From: Hydractinia symbiolongicarpus
Lineage: Eukaryota > Cnidaria > Hydrozoa > Anthoathecata > Hydractiniidae
Direction: 5' to 3'
Assembly: GCF_029227915.1 (NCBI RefSeq)
Contig: NC_079879.1
Span: forward strand, 13,082,001 to 13,146,000
DNA length: 64,000 bases
Part shown: positions 1 to 13,622 of the stretch, piece after piece
How positions within the stretch are numbered: the stretch's first letter is position 1
How the letters are laid out: every line of letters starts with the position of its first letter
Made by a program: the position numbers and the translations under genes
Notes under the pieces: generated by a model
The model's input: only the letters and a program-made list of their open reading frames with translations
Database searches by the model: none
Told to the model about the DNA's origin: nothing

Positions 1-264
1 ACCAGCATTTTGTCTAAATTCAAAATGAGCTATACATAGCTGTCATTACATAACAAAGATCATTATACATCTTTACAACAAGCATTTTTCATATAACATT
101 AGTTTTTTTCGTTGTAGATTTCACTTTCTTGTCAAATAAATTTTTGTCATGGCCAAAAATTAAATTATGTCATTTTAAAGGGAGACAGATAGATGGACAA
201 GAAAAATGACGAGCATTTAAAAATAACAAGAACTAGTTCTTTCGTTCAACATAAAACTACTTAC

Positions 265-3200
265 GATTGTTTTAAGTTTAAGCTGTCTAAAAATTCCCTC
301 TTTTGAGATTCTGTGTTATCTTTGTAGAAATCTATCATCCTCCGATACATTTTACATGCCAGCAGGACTTCAATTAATATTTGCTCGCCATAATGTAGAA
401 AAAGCATCGCCATTTCTTTCATATTACACAGAACAGCAAACAAAAACAAATGCTTCATAGGATCGCCTGAAAAGTTCTATTAAGAAAAAGAAAACTATTT
501 TATGTTTTTGAAATTATATGCACCTTTTAAAAAATGCGAACACTTAAAATAACTTTCCCCTTATTCTTTTTTCTTTTCTTTAGAATTGTTTTCATTTACC
601 TTTGTTCAAGTATATTGCCTCTGTCTTGATTTTGAGAAAGAGCCCCTTCACAAACGGGTAGAGGGATGGCCGCGGCCAGATGAGAAGAAATGTTTGTTAA
701 AATTCTTGCTTCAATAAGAGGGCCTATGTTTCACAAGGCGTTTGCTTAGTCACAACATCATACAATAAAGCTTGTACCTTTTCACAAATATCACCAAAGT
801 TCGTCAAAGCATCCATTATCTCTTCTTGAATATTACCCTTGTTTTTCTGTTTAAAAAAAATATATATCAACTGATATCATTTGATATATGGTTCCTGTGG
901 TTTAATATTGTAGTCGAGCACTATTTTGAGGATTGCATTACGCACCTATTTTAAATATTAAATAATATACAAAAAATTAAAAAATCAAAATTAATTAATT
1001 TAAACAGTTTTAGCAGAAAACCACAAATAAGAAAAGCAAGTCTTACCACGTCTTTTATAACTAAGTGCAGAACGCTTAAAGATTTCTTGTTGCACCTCTA
1101 TTAAAGAATAACAAAATTGCATTTAAATGACGTAATATGAAGATAGATAAATATTAGCAAAAAAATGGTGCATGAGAATTTTCCTGAGAATTATTTTTTA
1201 CGATTTTCCCTAAATTTAAAAAAAAAAATGCAAAGCAGAAATCTAACAATAGAATACCTTAATTTTCTTAATAATAGAATTCAAACCAACAATTCCTTAT
1301 TTTTCATGGAAATTAACTGCTTAAAACAAACGCCTTCAATAATTAGTACCGCATTATAAGTAACCAAGAAAACAGATGTCTGTAAGATCAACAAACCTTT
1401 TGGTACATTCGAACAAAATCATCATCTGTAAGGATTTGACTTCTGTCAGTCAACTCTAATAAGTCATCCAATAAAACCTGAACAACTGCTGGTTTGTTTC
1501 GTATGATAGCTTGTATTAACAACTCACGAATCATATCTTTTCCCTAAAAAAAGCAAGACAAATAACAGGCTTGATGTAATTTTAAATTCTGTTTGATAAA
1601 AATTTCTAAATTAAGTCAATAAACATTTATTTCAAAAGACAACATCATATCTCATACACATTTTTATATAATAAATCAAGAAAAGAAACTTAACAAATTG
1701 GATTTGTTGAAATTTTCAGTCGATTGTTGGAAAGTTTAACAAATAATCCACGAAAAACATTCTACACCAAGATATACTTTCACAATGTATAAAAACATAC
1801 ATCATCTCCGCTTAGGTTAAGTTTTTCCAAACGCATCTCAACAAAATCAGCTCTGTTCCATTTAATTGCAAACATCATTTGTTCGAAAGTCACATATTGT
1901 TGGTTTTCAACTGGAATAACAAATGCAAAAAGGCATGCATTATAAAGAAGAAAATTTAACCAACCAAGTGCACATTAATTCGCACATCCCAATCACGAAA
2001 TCTTACAAGTTTAGGGTTCTGATATCCTGCCAAAAGTATAGACCGAGCATGCAAAAGGTCGATACGCTGATTTGCACTTGACTTTTGTTTTAAATTTAGC
2101 TTTATGAAATGCTTTTTAGGCTAATTTTGGCCCACAAATTTTCACTTTAACAAAATTTGTCATAGTAACCGAATAATATCAAGGTTGAATATAATGGTGA
2201 CATAAAAATGTTGATTTTTTGTCACCTAATTAATGATAACTTTAATTAATAGAAACATGTTTTTAAACAGTTTCCTAAAAAGGTATACAAAAAATGCTGA
2301 AATAAAATCATCAAGTATGAGCTAATGGTTATCAATTGCAAACTAACTAATGATATTCTAAAAATTAAGACTAGAACAAAGACAAAGAAGAAACAAAGAG
2401 ACTAAAAAAATTTTATAAACACAGAGCTAATGGTTAATTTGAGCCTATAATTCTAGTGTCTCACAATGAATTTAGAGTATTTTTTATTCCGTTAATAAAC
2501 CTTATTGTCAGTCACTTCGTCCAAGTTAAAAAAAATCGTCAGTATTTTTATTTCGATTTTCGTCAATAAGGAGTTAATTGGAGATGTTTGAACTTCTGTC
2601 TCATTTCTTTATACTCATCTATTGCAGAATGAAATAGTAAAGATGTCTCATATGCTGGTGCCAATTCAATTGCTACAAAGTGTGCTTATTTAAGAGGATG
2701 CAAAAATGGTAAAAATAACATACCTTCACAAGTTTTTAAAAAAGCATTTAATATAGCACTGTCCATAGTCTCTCCAGATTCATTATTAAGACTAAAAACA
2801 GATATCTAAAGAAATGATCAAACTTAGTAACATTTGTAAGAGTTAATGTAGACTTTTCAGATTTTTTAATATAAACGAATTTAAAAAAATGTAAAATAAT
2901 TAATAACAGTAAATATTATTATACATATTTCTTTTGTTTCATGCATTTCATTATCTTATTGTAATACTTGGCTTTCTGCCTTCTGGTCAAGTCAGGATAT
3001 TCCAGCCCAATCATATCAATGAGTTTTTGATGCTCTTCTATTTCAGCAAGGTTACAAACTTCGAGAGGTGGCAACTCAAATGCATACGCGAATAGAGCAG
3101 CTGCTTGAGAGGTCTCTTTGAAAACAATAACAGGTATTTCATTCATAATGGTCTGATAAACATGTCCAATTGTGTTAGGTCCACCACCAATCACAAGTTT

Positions 3201-6200
3201 TACAGCAGCGATCTTTTTTGCTGCACCTGTATTGTAAAGTTTTTTAGTATAATTGTTTTGCCTAATTGTATATGAAATAAAATGGCGAAAACTAAAAAAC
3301 CGTATAGAAATCAAAATTCATTATATACTTGATTTCTTTTGGGGTATTTAATCTTGCAAAATTGGTCTGAATAACAACATCCAATGACATCCTGAATTTG
3401 CTAACAAATCATAGTTGAAACATTTACTTACTATCTATATGTCCAGTGCAAAAATACAAACATGACTTGGCATTAGATGTTTTGGTAACCTAACCAAAGA
3501 CTTGACTAAACAAAATGTATTGAATGCTGATCGAAATAGGAGCATCACCCTTTGGCAAACAGATCAACCTGTCAGTTCTGAAATAGTGGGGTTGGCCTAG
3601 AGTTAACAAATTGGACCAATTCTAATCTTAGGTGGACCCTAGTTGCCCACACCGGAAAATTAGTTACTTCTAGCCTTTCCTGAATTATTTGCCCTCAGAT
3701 TTGTAGCTGGTGTGCCATAGCTTTACTAACAGTTGTTGTTTTGGCGCTTACCCCTTCTATTTTGTTGTCATCAAAGTAATGCCATAGGAAGTTATTCTAA
3801 CATATTATAATATAAAGAAATTCTTCCTAAATAATATAAGATAAACAACATTTTATTGTGGATAGGCTACATACCTGCTTTGCTGTGGTCTTGAACATTG
3901 CTTACAACATCACGGTTTGACAACACTCTTTCTCTGATGTTCCCCATAATAAAATTTTCAAGATCGTTTCTGAAATCAACTTCTGCATTGAAATCACCAA
4001 TAGATCCATTATCAACCAAAAGAAAATGTGTATGGTTATGGTCGAGAAAGTTAGTCCTTTGAAATTTTGCATTTAACTTTAACTTTCTTGGACTCTTGTT
4101 TTTACATGTCAATTGTTGTCGATTTGGAATAACACCCCATGGTGCAATACCGATACACATCACTCTAGAAACGCGATTGTACTTTGTACAAGTACTGTCT
4201 AATTGTGACACATCTCTTAAGGCTTCTCCAACGAGTTTCATCACCCCAACATTAGTTCCACCTGTAATAACCCATGCATGTGTACTAACGGCTATCTAAA
4301 AAAATTATTGTATGCAATTAAAAGATCGGCTTTATGTCATCTTTAATTTCACTCATTACTAGTGAACTAAAATGTGCAACCTGAGAGAAAATGTGAGCTA
4401 AAGGTTTTTTGATCAACATCATCAATCTGTTGGTTAAGAATTATGCAGATAAAATACATAACGTTATTACGAAAAAAGATGGGGTGTAAGATAGAAATTT
4501 AGGACTATCTTCATAGTACTGCACTGGATTGCACGAGCTTTAACTTCCGTAGCATGTCTAGTAAATCATGCAGCTATGAAAAGGTGCGCAGAAACATTGT
4601 TATTCTTATTTTCTTTTACAGAATTGGATGCATCAGAGGATGCTACGCAATTAAAAAAACAAAGGCCTATATTGTTAGCAAAATATGAATGAATAAAAAA
4701 CATCTGCACACTCTTTCAACAATTAAACCAAAGTTTGTTATAAAACAAAAGCAGATAAAAAAAACATAAAAGTAAAAAGTAAGAAACCGTAAAAAACGAT
4801 TTTTCTCTTGTTAATTATATATGTTTTTTTTTTGTACTAAGAGATTCAGCTTACTCAGCAATTTAGATAGTAAGTCAAAATAATTTTTGTGTCTTAAGTT
4901 CCATATTTTCGGGAAAATTGGAAAGAAAATTTGTATACATAAAACACCCTAATCCCAATCTACATTGCTTTGACAACATAGCTTTAGAAGTCATTAAAGA
5001 TTATTGTAAATATATAATCTAATGCTTTCCCTAGGTCAGACATATATTTTGACATAAAATTTCCCTACCTTACGCAACCCTCTTTTAAATAAAGTTTCAA
5101 ATGCTTCATTTTTAACATAACCATTTGCAGAACCAATAACTGAGATAAGTAGTTGAGTTGCATCTCCAAATTTCCAACGATTGATCATAAAATCAACAAC
5201 ATTTTCTGTGCTTGAATCATCTGAGATCCTAATATACTGTAAGGAATAAATGTTTTATATCTGCAGAATATGAATTATAGAATATCATACATTTGTCAAG
5301 AAGTTTCAGTGATCAATAAAGCAAATTCCATTAGGAGTTTTTTCTTAAAGCAAGATAACTGCACTTAACAAAAATTATTTACTATATACAGTTTGCTTTA
5401 AATTGATTCAAAAATTTTTTCAATGACATTTTTTGTTCATAAAAACTGAACCTACCCTTGAATTTGTATTTCTGTCGGCTCCATAAAATGTAAGAGATCC
5501 ATATGCATTTGTCACTTCTTCAATCAAGTGATGTCTTGGCTCCCAATCTGATCCGAGATGCTCTTTCCATATGCCATCAATACAGGATTTATGTCTTTCT
5601 CTTCCACATTCGCACCTACAATTTATGACACACACATAGGTATAAAATAAACCTTCCTTTTTCACTAGCCCCCAGTAATTTGTTAATGCTTTATCAGCAA
5701 ACATGCGTACACATGGAGAAAATATAAACAACAACCCACAAAGAAGCCAATTTAAAAAGAAGTAATGCTGAAATAATTAAAACTTTCTCACAGCTACAGC
5801 CACATATATTCTTATATATAAGGACTTGTGTAAAAATTTAACAAAAGAAACATAAGAAACAAAATTTATCTTATGTATATACAGTTTTATTCAGGTGCAT
5901 ATACGGTTGCTACATTAACAACCTGCTTCAAACCTAATCTAGACTGTTTTAGATCTAAACTTAAATTCCTCAGCATCAAGTCTGTCCTTATTACCTCTTG
6001 CCAAGTCTTTAATCAATTTTAAGTTTAAATTGACTTAATTTAAATTTAAATTGACTATGATAAGGAATTTAGGCTATATATGTAATTAAATTTAATAAGT
6101 ATATAGTAATACATAACACTAAAGTGGTGTCACATGTTACAATTTTTTTTTGTAAAATAAGAGAATGAATAAACATTCTCCCTTATGTGTATATATACAC

Positions 6201-8223
6201 TAAAAAAATATCTATATTATAATACCCGTATACATCTGTCTGTCTGTCATGCAAAATGGTAGCGAAAAAGCAATTCTGTTCCGTTTTAGTTTTTTATTCC
6301 TTAATAAAAGTTAATAGTCAATTTGATTACTATGGAGTATACTATTATATAGAGCTTTGTAAACATTTGCATCTAAAGATATAGTCCAAATTTTCACAAT
6401 CAGTGATTATACTTCTTAAAAAATCAAGTAAACATGTAGTTGTGCTGATTTTTGTATGTAGCCCCAGCATATTCAAATTATGGTTCAAGGCTTAATGAGG
6501 CACTTCACACTTCTCATGGTGGCAAATAACTTTCATAATGCATCACAGAATTCTTCCAAAATTTTGTACTGAACTCTTTAAATTCTTAACAGTTTTTTTT
6601 CTTTTGGATGGAGGGAGGGTTACCTTTAAAAAATGTTTATGATGCATGACAAAAGCTTTTTTGGCTTTTTGGTTCTTTTGCTCTTGCATTTGCATGGCAG
6701 GAAAAAGATGCTTGGTTTTAGTAAAAAGAGGTCTTTTCCTGTGGATTATTTCTCGTAGAAACCTTGTAGAGTGTATAGATTGATGCCTTCCAATTTATTT
6801 GAATTCCTTTGAAGTCTAAATAATGCTTTCGTGCGACGAAATTGACTTATAATTAATTTTCTTCACCTAGAACCCCTGAAAGAGCTTACCGGTGAAAATG
6901 TAAACACTGGAATCCATCTAGCTATGCACATTGATCTATTGTCTATCTAGCTAGCTATATCTGTCAGACAAGAAGTCTAAAAATTAAAAAGATAGTTAAA
7001 CTTACTTTCCATGGTTATCTGGATCAGGCACGTATTTTGTACATATCTTTTTACAAAAGTCGTGTTCCTTTATTGTCTCACTCTATTAAAAAAGAAGGTG
7101 TAAAAAAGTAGAATTGAATAGACTCTGAACGAACACGTGTGCAGCTACCATGTTGTTTGTTTTCCTAACGCTAATAACATATCAGGATCACTCTCAGGAT
7201 ACTCTTTCCAGCGGCCCAGAGGGAGGAGACGAACATAATACATAAAAAAAACCTGTATTTATTACCGCCGGCTGATAAAACCGCAAAAATTAGCCAGCTG
7301 ATGTCTCCATTTTGTTTCCCTCAATCAACCTCGTCCTCGGGGCTCTTTTTCATTTTTTGACATCCCAATATTAAAAAGTGAAGAAAGAGCTTTGGGGACA
7401 AAATTGCAGTCGCGGCTGCAGTTTCCTGTATGAGCTGCAACTGTTATTGTGCCTCGTTTCTAAGGCATTTTTCCTTTCTTAAGATAAAGCCACAGTGCGT
7501 GGAAAAGTAAAGTCTTGCAGCAATCTAGAAAGGGTTTCTAAGTATTTTCAACGCAATTAATACATTGGCTTTTGTATGACGCCACATTATTAAAGTAACC
7601 GAAACTCAAATCCCTTTAAAAGTCTCGCAAGGTTCAGTCTCTTTAAATTTAATGTTATCGATTTACTATTTTCCAATTATAAACCAATAAAAAGGACGTA
7701 GAGTAATATTAACCCCACAACATCATTGAAGGTAAAATTAAGGGGTATAACATAAACTGCTGTGCCGTTGTGTTTAACGGCGAATATTGTAAAACTTGAC
7801 TGTAAAATAGCCAGATTAAACTCCAAACTCTCTATAAACGATCCCATATTTTTTAAGTGGTATTTGACAGCGATTTGATCCTTCAGGCATGTAAAGAAAA
7901 TATACATCGATGCTTTTTAAATCTCTCACTGGGGTTTGACAAAAACATTTCTTATTTAAAGTACTATCAGTGTGAGAATTTTACCTTTATTCGATGGCGG
8001 CAGGTATCAATCAAACCAGCGATACTCTAAAGACAAAGAAAAGAAAATTGATTGAGCTAAATTGAAATTGAAATTACGTTTAGGAGATAACAGCTTTTAC
8101 TGACGTAATGCAATAAGAACATACGTCTTTCTTTCGCCATTTTGACGTGCCGTTATCTGTATAATAAAATGGAGCAACCAATAACTCGATCATTTCATCT
8201 TCATCTTCGATATCGTCCTCCAT
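265..8223 (-). CDS. TRPM-family cation channel, N-terminal half (13 exons, 3' end off window)
   Basis: Exons, 5' to 3' on the minus strand: 8223-8125, 8026-7985, 7082-7006, 5615-5456, 5236-5069, 4295-3875, 3226-2925, 2805-2724, 1910-1801, 1543-1397, 1095-1047, 723-619, 466-265. All phases agree, giving about 654 codons. The start is the ATG at 8221-8223 (MEDDIEDEDEMIELL). Recognisable TRPM N-terminal (SLOG/MHR) signatures appear in order: CECGRERH, TNAYGSLTFYGADR, WVITGGTNVGVMKLVGEAL, CIGIAPWGVI, LDHNHTHFLLVDNG, LVIGGGPNTIGHVYQTI, VIVFKETSQAAALFAYAFE, then ankyrin-like MHR repeats (FAIKWNRADFVEMRL, LLIQAIIRNKPAVVQVLLDD) and DPMKHLFLFAVLCNMKEMA. TRPMs are tetrameric Ca2+/Mg2+-permeable membrane channels; in TRPM2 this N-terminal domain binds ADP-ribose. 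The transmembrane, TRP-box and C-terminal (NUDT9-H or kinase) segments are beyond base 1, so the subfamily cannot be settled. The intron between the last two exons requires a GC donor (see findings). Confidence 0.93.
2563..2672 (-). other. possible alternative terminal exon of the TRPM gene
   Basis: Within the intron between TRPM exons 2805-2724 and 1910-1801 there is a good acceptor (TTTGTAG) followed by an open stretch in the same phase as the preceding exon. It encodes 35 residues starting AIELAPAYETSLLF and ends at a TGA (2563-2565), with no donor before the stop. If used as a last exon it would give a protein of roughly 485 aa containing only the SLOG-type domain. It could equally be a chance open stretch; no transcript evidence is available here. 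Confidence 0.25.
4478..4950. repeat. dispersed repeat family A, copy 1
   Basis: This stretch in a TRPM intron is clearly similar, in the same orientation, to 57570-57982. Shared blocks include GAAATTTAGGACTATCTTCA, GAGCTTTAACTT, AATCATGCAGC, CTACTCAGCAATTT-like sequence and a closing ATAAAACAC. Spacing between the blocks is broadly kept. No ORF or clear terminal repeats are visible. It is probably a non-autonomous transposable element, but the class is unknown to me. Confidence 0.6.
6207..6275 (+). mobile_element. Helitron-like short element, 5' fragment (copy 1 of 3)
   Basis: It begins TCTATATTATAATACCCGTA, continues with repeated CTGT units and CATGCAAAATGGTAGC, then similarity stops. The full-length relative is at 31229-31363. 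Only the 5' part is present; the terminal hairpin and CTAG end are missing. Confidence 0.55.
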
Positions 8224-8494
8224 GATGACTTATTAGTAAGAATGAACCACTAAAGCTTGAAAATTAAAAATAAATTTCAACATTAGCTATGTAAAATTGG
8301 GGCTTAGACGGGATGTACCACCTTCCAAAGTATTAAACACAAAAGTCTACTTTAGAGACATAACAGTCAAGTTACGTATGCGATTTATTAGCTAAAATTC
8401 GTCTTACTTGGTGCAATTTCAAAAATTAAAAAAAGATCCCTAAATTAAATTCACAATATCATTCCAACTTTGTCCCCAGGGCTCGCCATCCAAG

Positions 8495-8674
8495 ATGTCA
8501 GAAAGAAAAAATAGGAACGAGGTTGATTATCAGCCTTCCAACAAAGAAGCTGTGAGTACGTTTCTGGGTTGTGCTAAAACATTTTTCCCAATTCCTCTTT
8601 TATCGTTTTCATTGTTTTTTCTACAGCTCAACCGTTTAGATATACACTACTTTAAACTTTCAGAACGTATACAA
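8495..8674 (+). CDS. candidate small gene, first two exons, unrecognised
   Basis: An ATG at 8495 opens a 57-nt exon (19 codons, MSERKNRNEVDYQPSNKEA) that ends at a consensus donor (GTGAGT). A phase-matched exon follows at 8628-8674 (after TTTTCTACAG) encoding LNRLDIHYFKLSERIQ, with a GTTTGG donor. A further phase-compatible piece could begin at 8863 and reaches a stop near 8926. The start lies about 270 bp from the divergent TRPM start, so a shared promoter region is possible. I recognise no family, and the total coding length is short. A retrotransposon remnant lies downstream and may have truncated the locus. Low confidence that it is a real gene. Confidence 0.25.
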
Positions 8675-9429
8675 GGTTTGGTAGGACGAGGTATTCAACC
8701 TCGTGTCCAGGAATTCTTAGGTTTTTTCATATTGTAATGGTCCATGTATAAAAAAACCTAAAAGACTTAATCAAGATCAAAGAGGATAGAGATGAAATTG
8801 AGCATACGCGGAGTCTTGCATAATATGGCGCTTTTATTTTTCAACATTCCTGAATTTTAAGGTCGATTTCCATTCAAAGTGTTTCCGCGTTATCGCTTCT
8901 TTTTACTCTCAAGATTACGCCGTTAAAATGATCGGGTTATTTCCTACGCTTTATTTCGCGGGGGTATCTGATGATATGCGACTTACCCTGCCGGGCGAAT
9001 TTCCGTTACTTTATCACCGGCTAATGACTATTATTTTCCCTGCAACTCGTCCTGTTTTAACTCTACTAAGATTTACAGAAAATAAATTATTTTGGTTGTC
9101 TAGAAACCAAAAGAATATTGACATACATAGGACGTAAGTTTTATTCCTAGTGTTCTTTTTTGTTAACAACTTTTTTCGCGCTCTTGCTTCTGCATTAATG
9201 AAGTTTCGTTGGTCAATTTGTTTTCAGAAGTATTTTTGCGATAGCACAAGTAGGATCTGTTCATTTTCAAATGATTTCACTGTCACACAATATGAGTGAG
9301 CGTGGGAATAGCTTGGATGGAGATCCACAATAATATGTTTCTCAAACAATTCTCAGGTTGTTTGAGGATAAAAAGTGTGTAGGATTAGTTATATTAACAT
9401 TTGGTCCTTACGGTCTAAGAATTTCTTGT

Positions 9430-9840
9430 TGCTTTGGAAAAAAAATTGACGAATCAGATTTAGTCATTGTACAACAACCAAAAAGAAACAAAGCAAAATC
9501 AATGTATCGACCAGAACTGTATATAGTAATGCACAAGGAAGGATCTTTAGTCACTGCAAAATCGCCAAACAACGATAAATTAGTTAAACTTTGGAGGAAA
9601 ACGAAGTTAATCTCACTTCAAAAAAGTTACTAAAGATACACAATTTTCTGAGCAACCTGTCATCAGGTCAGGATGACGACGACGACGACACAATCTTAGC
9701 TGAACAATCACAAAATGAAAACCCAACAAACGAACCACCACCACCACAACGTCAACCAAGAAAAACTTATCCAAAGAGAACACGTAGACCACCTGAAGAA
9801 TGTACTAGACAGACTTTAAAAAAATCTCCTTAAGGAGGAC
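9430..9840 (+). mobile_element. Ty3/gypsy retrotransposon remnant (integrase C-terminus and polyprotein tail)
   Basis: The translated stretch IDESDLVIVQQPKRNKAK, then YRPELYIVMHKEGSLVTAK, matches the C-terminal part of Ty3/gypsy integrases (DxVLVxQPKRNK..P..Y.V...KGSxVTA). The reading frame shifts near 9610 and again near 9670, then continues into an acidic run (DDDDDD), a proline-rich segment and the basic tail YPKRTRRPPEEC, which is typical of such polyprotein ends. No protease, RT, RNase H or integrase core is present upstream and no LTR could be identified, so this is a dead 3' fragment. Confidence 0.7.
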
Positions 9841-9933
9841 ACTCTCCTGGCCCAACTAGGGTTAACCCAACTCAAGACTATACTTTCAGACTATACTTTT
9901 GTCCAACATAAGGTAGCCACCTTGTGCATAAGA

Positions 9934-10004
9934 ATTCTCGACCCTAGAGCTCTTTGAAATAAACTTTCGAGGTTTTATTTTCAAAGAGCTCTGTGATCGA
10001 GAAT
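9934..10004. repeat. imperfect hairpin (inverted repeat)
   Basis: The arm at 9934-9959 (ATTCTCGACCCTAGAGCTCT...) pairs with 9979-10004 (...AGAGCTCTGTGATCGAGAAT) with about 22 of 26 positions matching, around a loop of about 19 nt. It sits just after the gypsy fragment and could be part of its LTR or a separate element. Confidence 0.5.
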
Positions 10005-11362
10005 GTCGCATAAGCACTTTTTTTATTGAGTAGTTGTGTTTAATTATATTTGTATTGGCAAACTTTGTGTCAACAACTATATTAAAGCCATTAGGCGAGG
10101 TAATAATGTCGGTGTCAAATTTATAAAGCGAGATCAGCGCTGAAAAGAAAATCGTCAATAAATAATACGCGACATAATTACTCTCGATTTACAAAAGTAA
10201 AAAAAATTATTATCCTTTCGATTAACTTTGTGTTTATTGAATGTAAAAAGGTGTCATGAATGCCCTAAGGACGCTTCATTCTATTCCATAAAGCTAGCTT
10301 TTCAAGTTAGAGGAGATAGATCAATAAATACATCGAATCCTTACCGCCCGCTCCTCAACCAATACGCCTTTATGCCCGCTCCTAAACCAATACGCCTTTT
10401 AACAAAAACTACAAACACATGCACCTCGACGAAAAGTTTAGCTTTATAAGTTTGCCAAGTTGCTGTTATATAACAACACCGCTGCTACCTCAAGGTGCCT
10501 TTCGAAGATAAAACTCAAAAGTCCTAGAGGACGCTGATTAATGAAGTTGCACATAGAGATCACGTAAAGAGTCTTAAAAGTTAATGCATTCGACAACATA
10601 ACACCACACGTAAAACTGTACGCATAGCTGTATAGTCTTTTTTCTCACAAATAAATTGTCCCTTTTTACTTTAACTTTATAACCAAAATACAAATAATAA
10701 AAACTAAAATAGACCTAAAAAATTATAAACAAATAAAACAACCTTTCTTTTCTTATTATGTATTTCCTGCGTCTGCTTCTGTTAACCTCGTCTTTTATAA
10801 ATGCTGCGAACATCACAGTATGTAAATGAGATGTAGTTAAGTAATTAGTTAGAGATTAAAAAAATAATCTCATTTGATTAGTTCAGCATAAATAATGTAT
10901 TTTGTGAATTGAAATTCTTTGTCTATTGCATGAATATCTTTTAAGCGTATTTATAGCTTTATACATTTTAAGTTGTATATTACATTTTTATCTCTTTAGA
11001 GGAAAGAGATTTTACTTCTGAATATAGCATGTCAAAAATGCATTTTGTTCTCACTGGATGAACTTCTCCAACAGAACCGGAGCCGAAACCGACATGTTCC
11101 GTCTTTTAATCTATCATTCGAAATTTTCCATAGCTATTGTCGTGGGATCAGATTAATTCTGCGAAGCAAAAGCAAACAGGTATACGGAAAAACATTAAAA
11201 CTCCCGGACGACCACAAACTGTTCAAAAAAGCAGCCTTGATATTGTAATTGTCTTTTTGCAAGTGTCCATCCAAATACAAAATACTAAACAATCCCTGAG
11301 AACGAGGTTGGAAAATCCATTGTCCTTTCTAAATTTGTGATATAAAGATTAACAATGACGGC
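10005..11362. other. intergenic, no gene recognised
   Basis: AT-rich sequence with no convincing exon. A 26-bp near-duplication (CCGCTCCT..AACCAATACGCCTTT) occurs at about 10348-10400. Short open frames here have no recognisable content. Confidence 0.5.
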
Positions 11363-12225
<863 letters not shown>

Positions 12226-12990
12226 TGCCACTTCCAGAACATCCACTGCCCCTGGATTTTTCTCTTCCGCTTTCATTCTCATCTTCAATCTACCTTGCTC
12301 GACTGGAGAGCGTTTTTGAAACAGTGTGTTATTTTATGGCATACAAGACATTTAAATCCATTTGTATGATTAGATGAAGATTTAATTACATTATATTTTA
12401 ATTACATTTATAAGTTTTCCAAAAATCGGGGATAATTTTATGAGTTGCCAATAAAGTGATTCGGTAATTTCCTGTCGTAGGATATAGTAAAGATACGTTC
12501 TCCTTTCTTTTTTCAAGGAGAGGGGCAAAGGTCGCATCATAACCAAAGAAGGCATGCGCGAACAGGAGTTACACGCAGCTGATTTTCTAAAGGAACTGAT
12601 TTCTTTTAGGCTTCACACTTTATGAGAATTCCTTCTCTTCAGTGATCAGCATTTCGTGATATCTGCATTTGCAACGGTTTCTGTTTGCTTTAGTGCATAA
12701 TTATTTCTTTTTTTTATTATTATCAATAGGGTACAGGAACTTAAGCATGATAGCCTTTTTACTATTTTATCAAATAAAAATCAAGATAAATTTGCATTAA
12801 TAATCAAAATCAAAATTAACAAAGATGAGAATTGCTCATAAATACCATGAACATTAGTGTCACGATGTGAAGCACACGTGTAAACAAAATTAAAATTTCA
12901 GTGGATGTGCATCTCATTCCATACATCGAGCACAAGAATATGAAACATGTTGAGTCGAGAAGTAGTTTTCTATTATAAGACGTTTTTAAC
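12226..12990. other. intergenic, nothing recognised
   Basis: AT-rich stretch without a supported exon or clear repeat structure. It separates the LINE fragment from the CCTCGT-type inverted-repeat element. Confidence 0.5.
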
Positions 12991-13209
12991 CAACCTCGTT
13001 CCCAGTCAAGCAAGCGCTAGCGGTTTTGAAATAGGCAGCAAATCCTGGGGACAAAGATGTTCTGCAACTTGTAGGCATGCCATCGTGTTGGTACAACAGA
13101 AAGCTTTTAACCGAATTTATCAACCTCCTCCGCATGGATTTTCTACGACTATGATATATGATGACGGCCATAATATTATAGGCTTAGAATAGGCCTGGGG
13201 ACGAGGTTG
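12991..13209. mobile_element. MITE-like element with 15-bp terminal inverted repeats (CAACCTCGTYCCCAG)
   Basis: The left end CAACCTCGTTCCCAG (12991-13005) is the inverse of the right end CTGGGGACGAGGTTG (13195-13209) with one mismatch. The interior of about 190 bp has no ORF of note. Similar ends bound 13284-13356, and related single ends occur elsewhere in the window (for example about 7328), suggesting a family of small non-autonomous elements. Confidence 0.55.
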
Positions 13210-13283
13210 CGAAACTCCCCTTCTTAGTGGTTGAGACAATAATATATCAACACCCTATATTTTATATAAATGATGTCCATTCT

Positions 13284-13356
13284 CAACCTCGTCTCCGGTG
13301 TTTTTTTTACGAAGCCTATAATAGTTTGCGACGTAAAGAGTCCTAGGGACGAGGTT
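13284..13356. repeat. short element with the same CCTCGT-type inverted ends
   Basis: The left end CAACCTCGTCTCCGG and right end CCTAGGGACGAGGTT are inverted relatives of those at 12991-13209. They are only about 73 bp apart, so this is either a deleted copy or part of a compound element. Confidence 0.45.
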
Positions 13357-13622
13357 TAGAGTTAAGGATCACGAAATTACCACGAAGGTAAAAAAGAATT
13401 TAATTAAAGCGATTTGGTTTAACCGGCTTACAGAAAGCATTAAAAAACGCAATCAGGAAATATGTGGATTTCTTCAAAGTGTTTATAATAACGGTCTGTT
13501 AATCTGTTAATCTCTGTTAATCGTACCAGGGTCTGTTAATCGTACCAGGGTGAAAAAAACCCTTGGATTTAGCCTCAAAATACTCTTGTAAAACCTTTCT
13601 TTGTAATAACAAACCCCCGATA

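Noticed and set aside
7190-7345. GC-richer patch with CAACCTCGTCCTCGGGGCTC
   Set aside because: It resembles an end of the CCTCGT-type elements, but no inverted partner could be placed.
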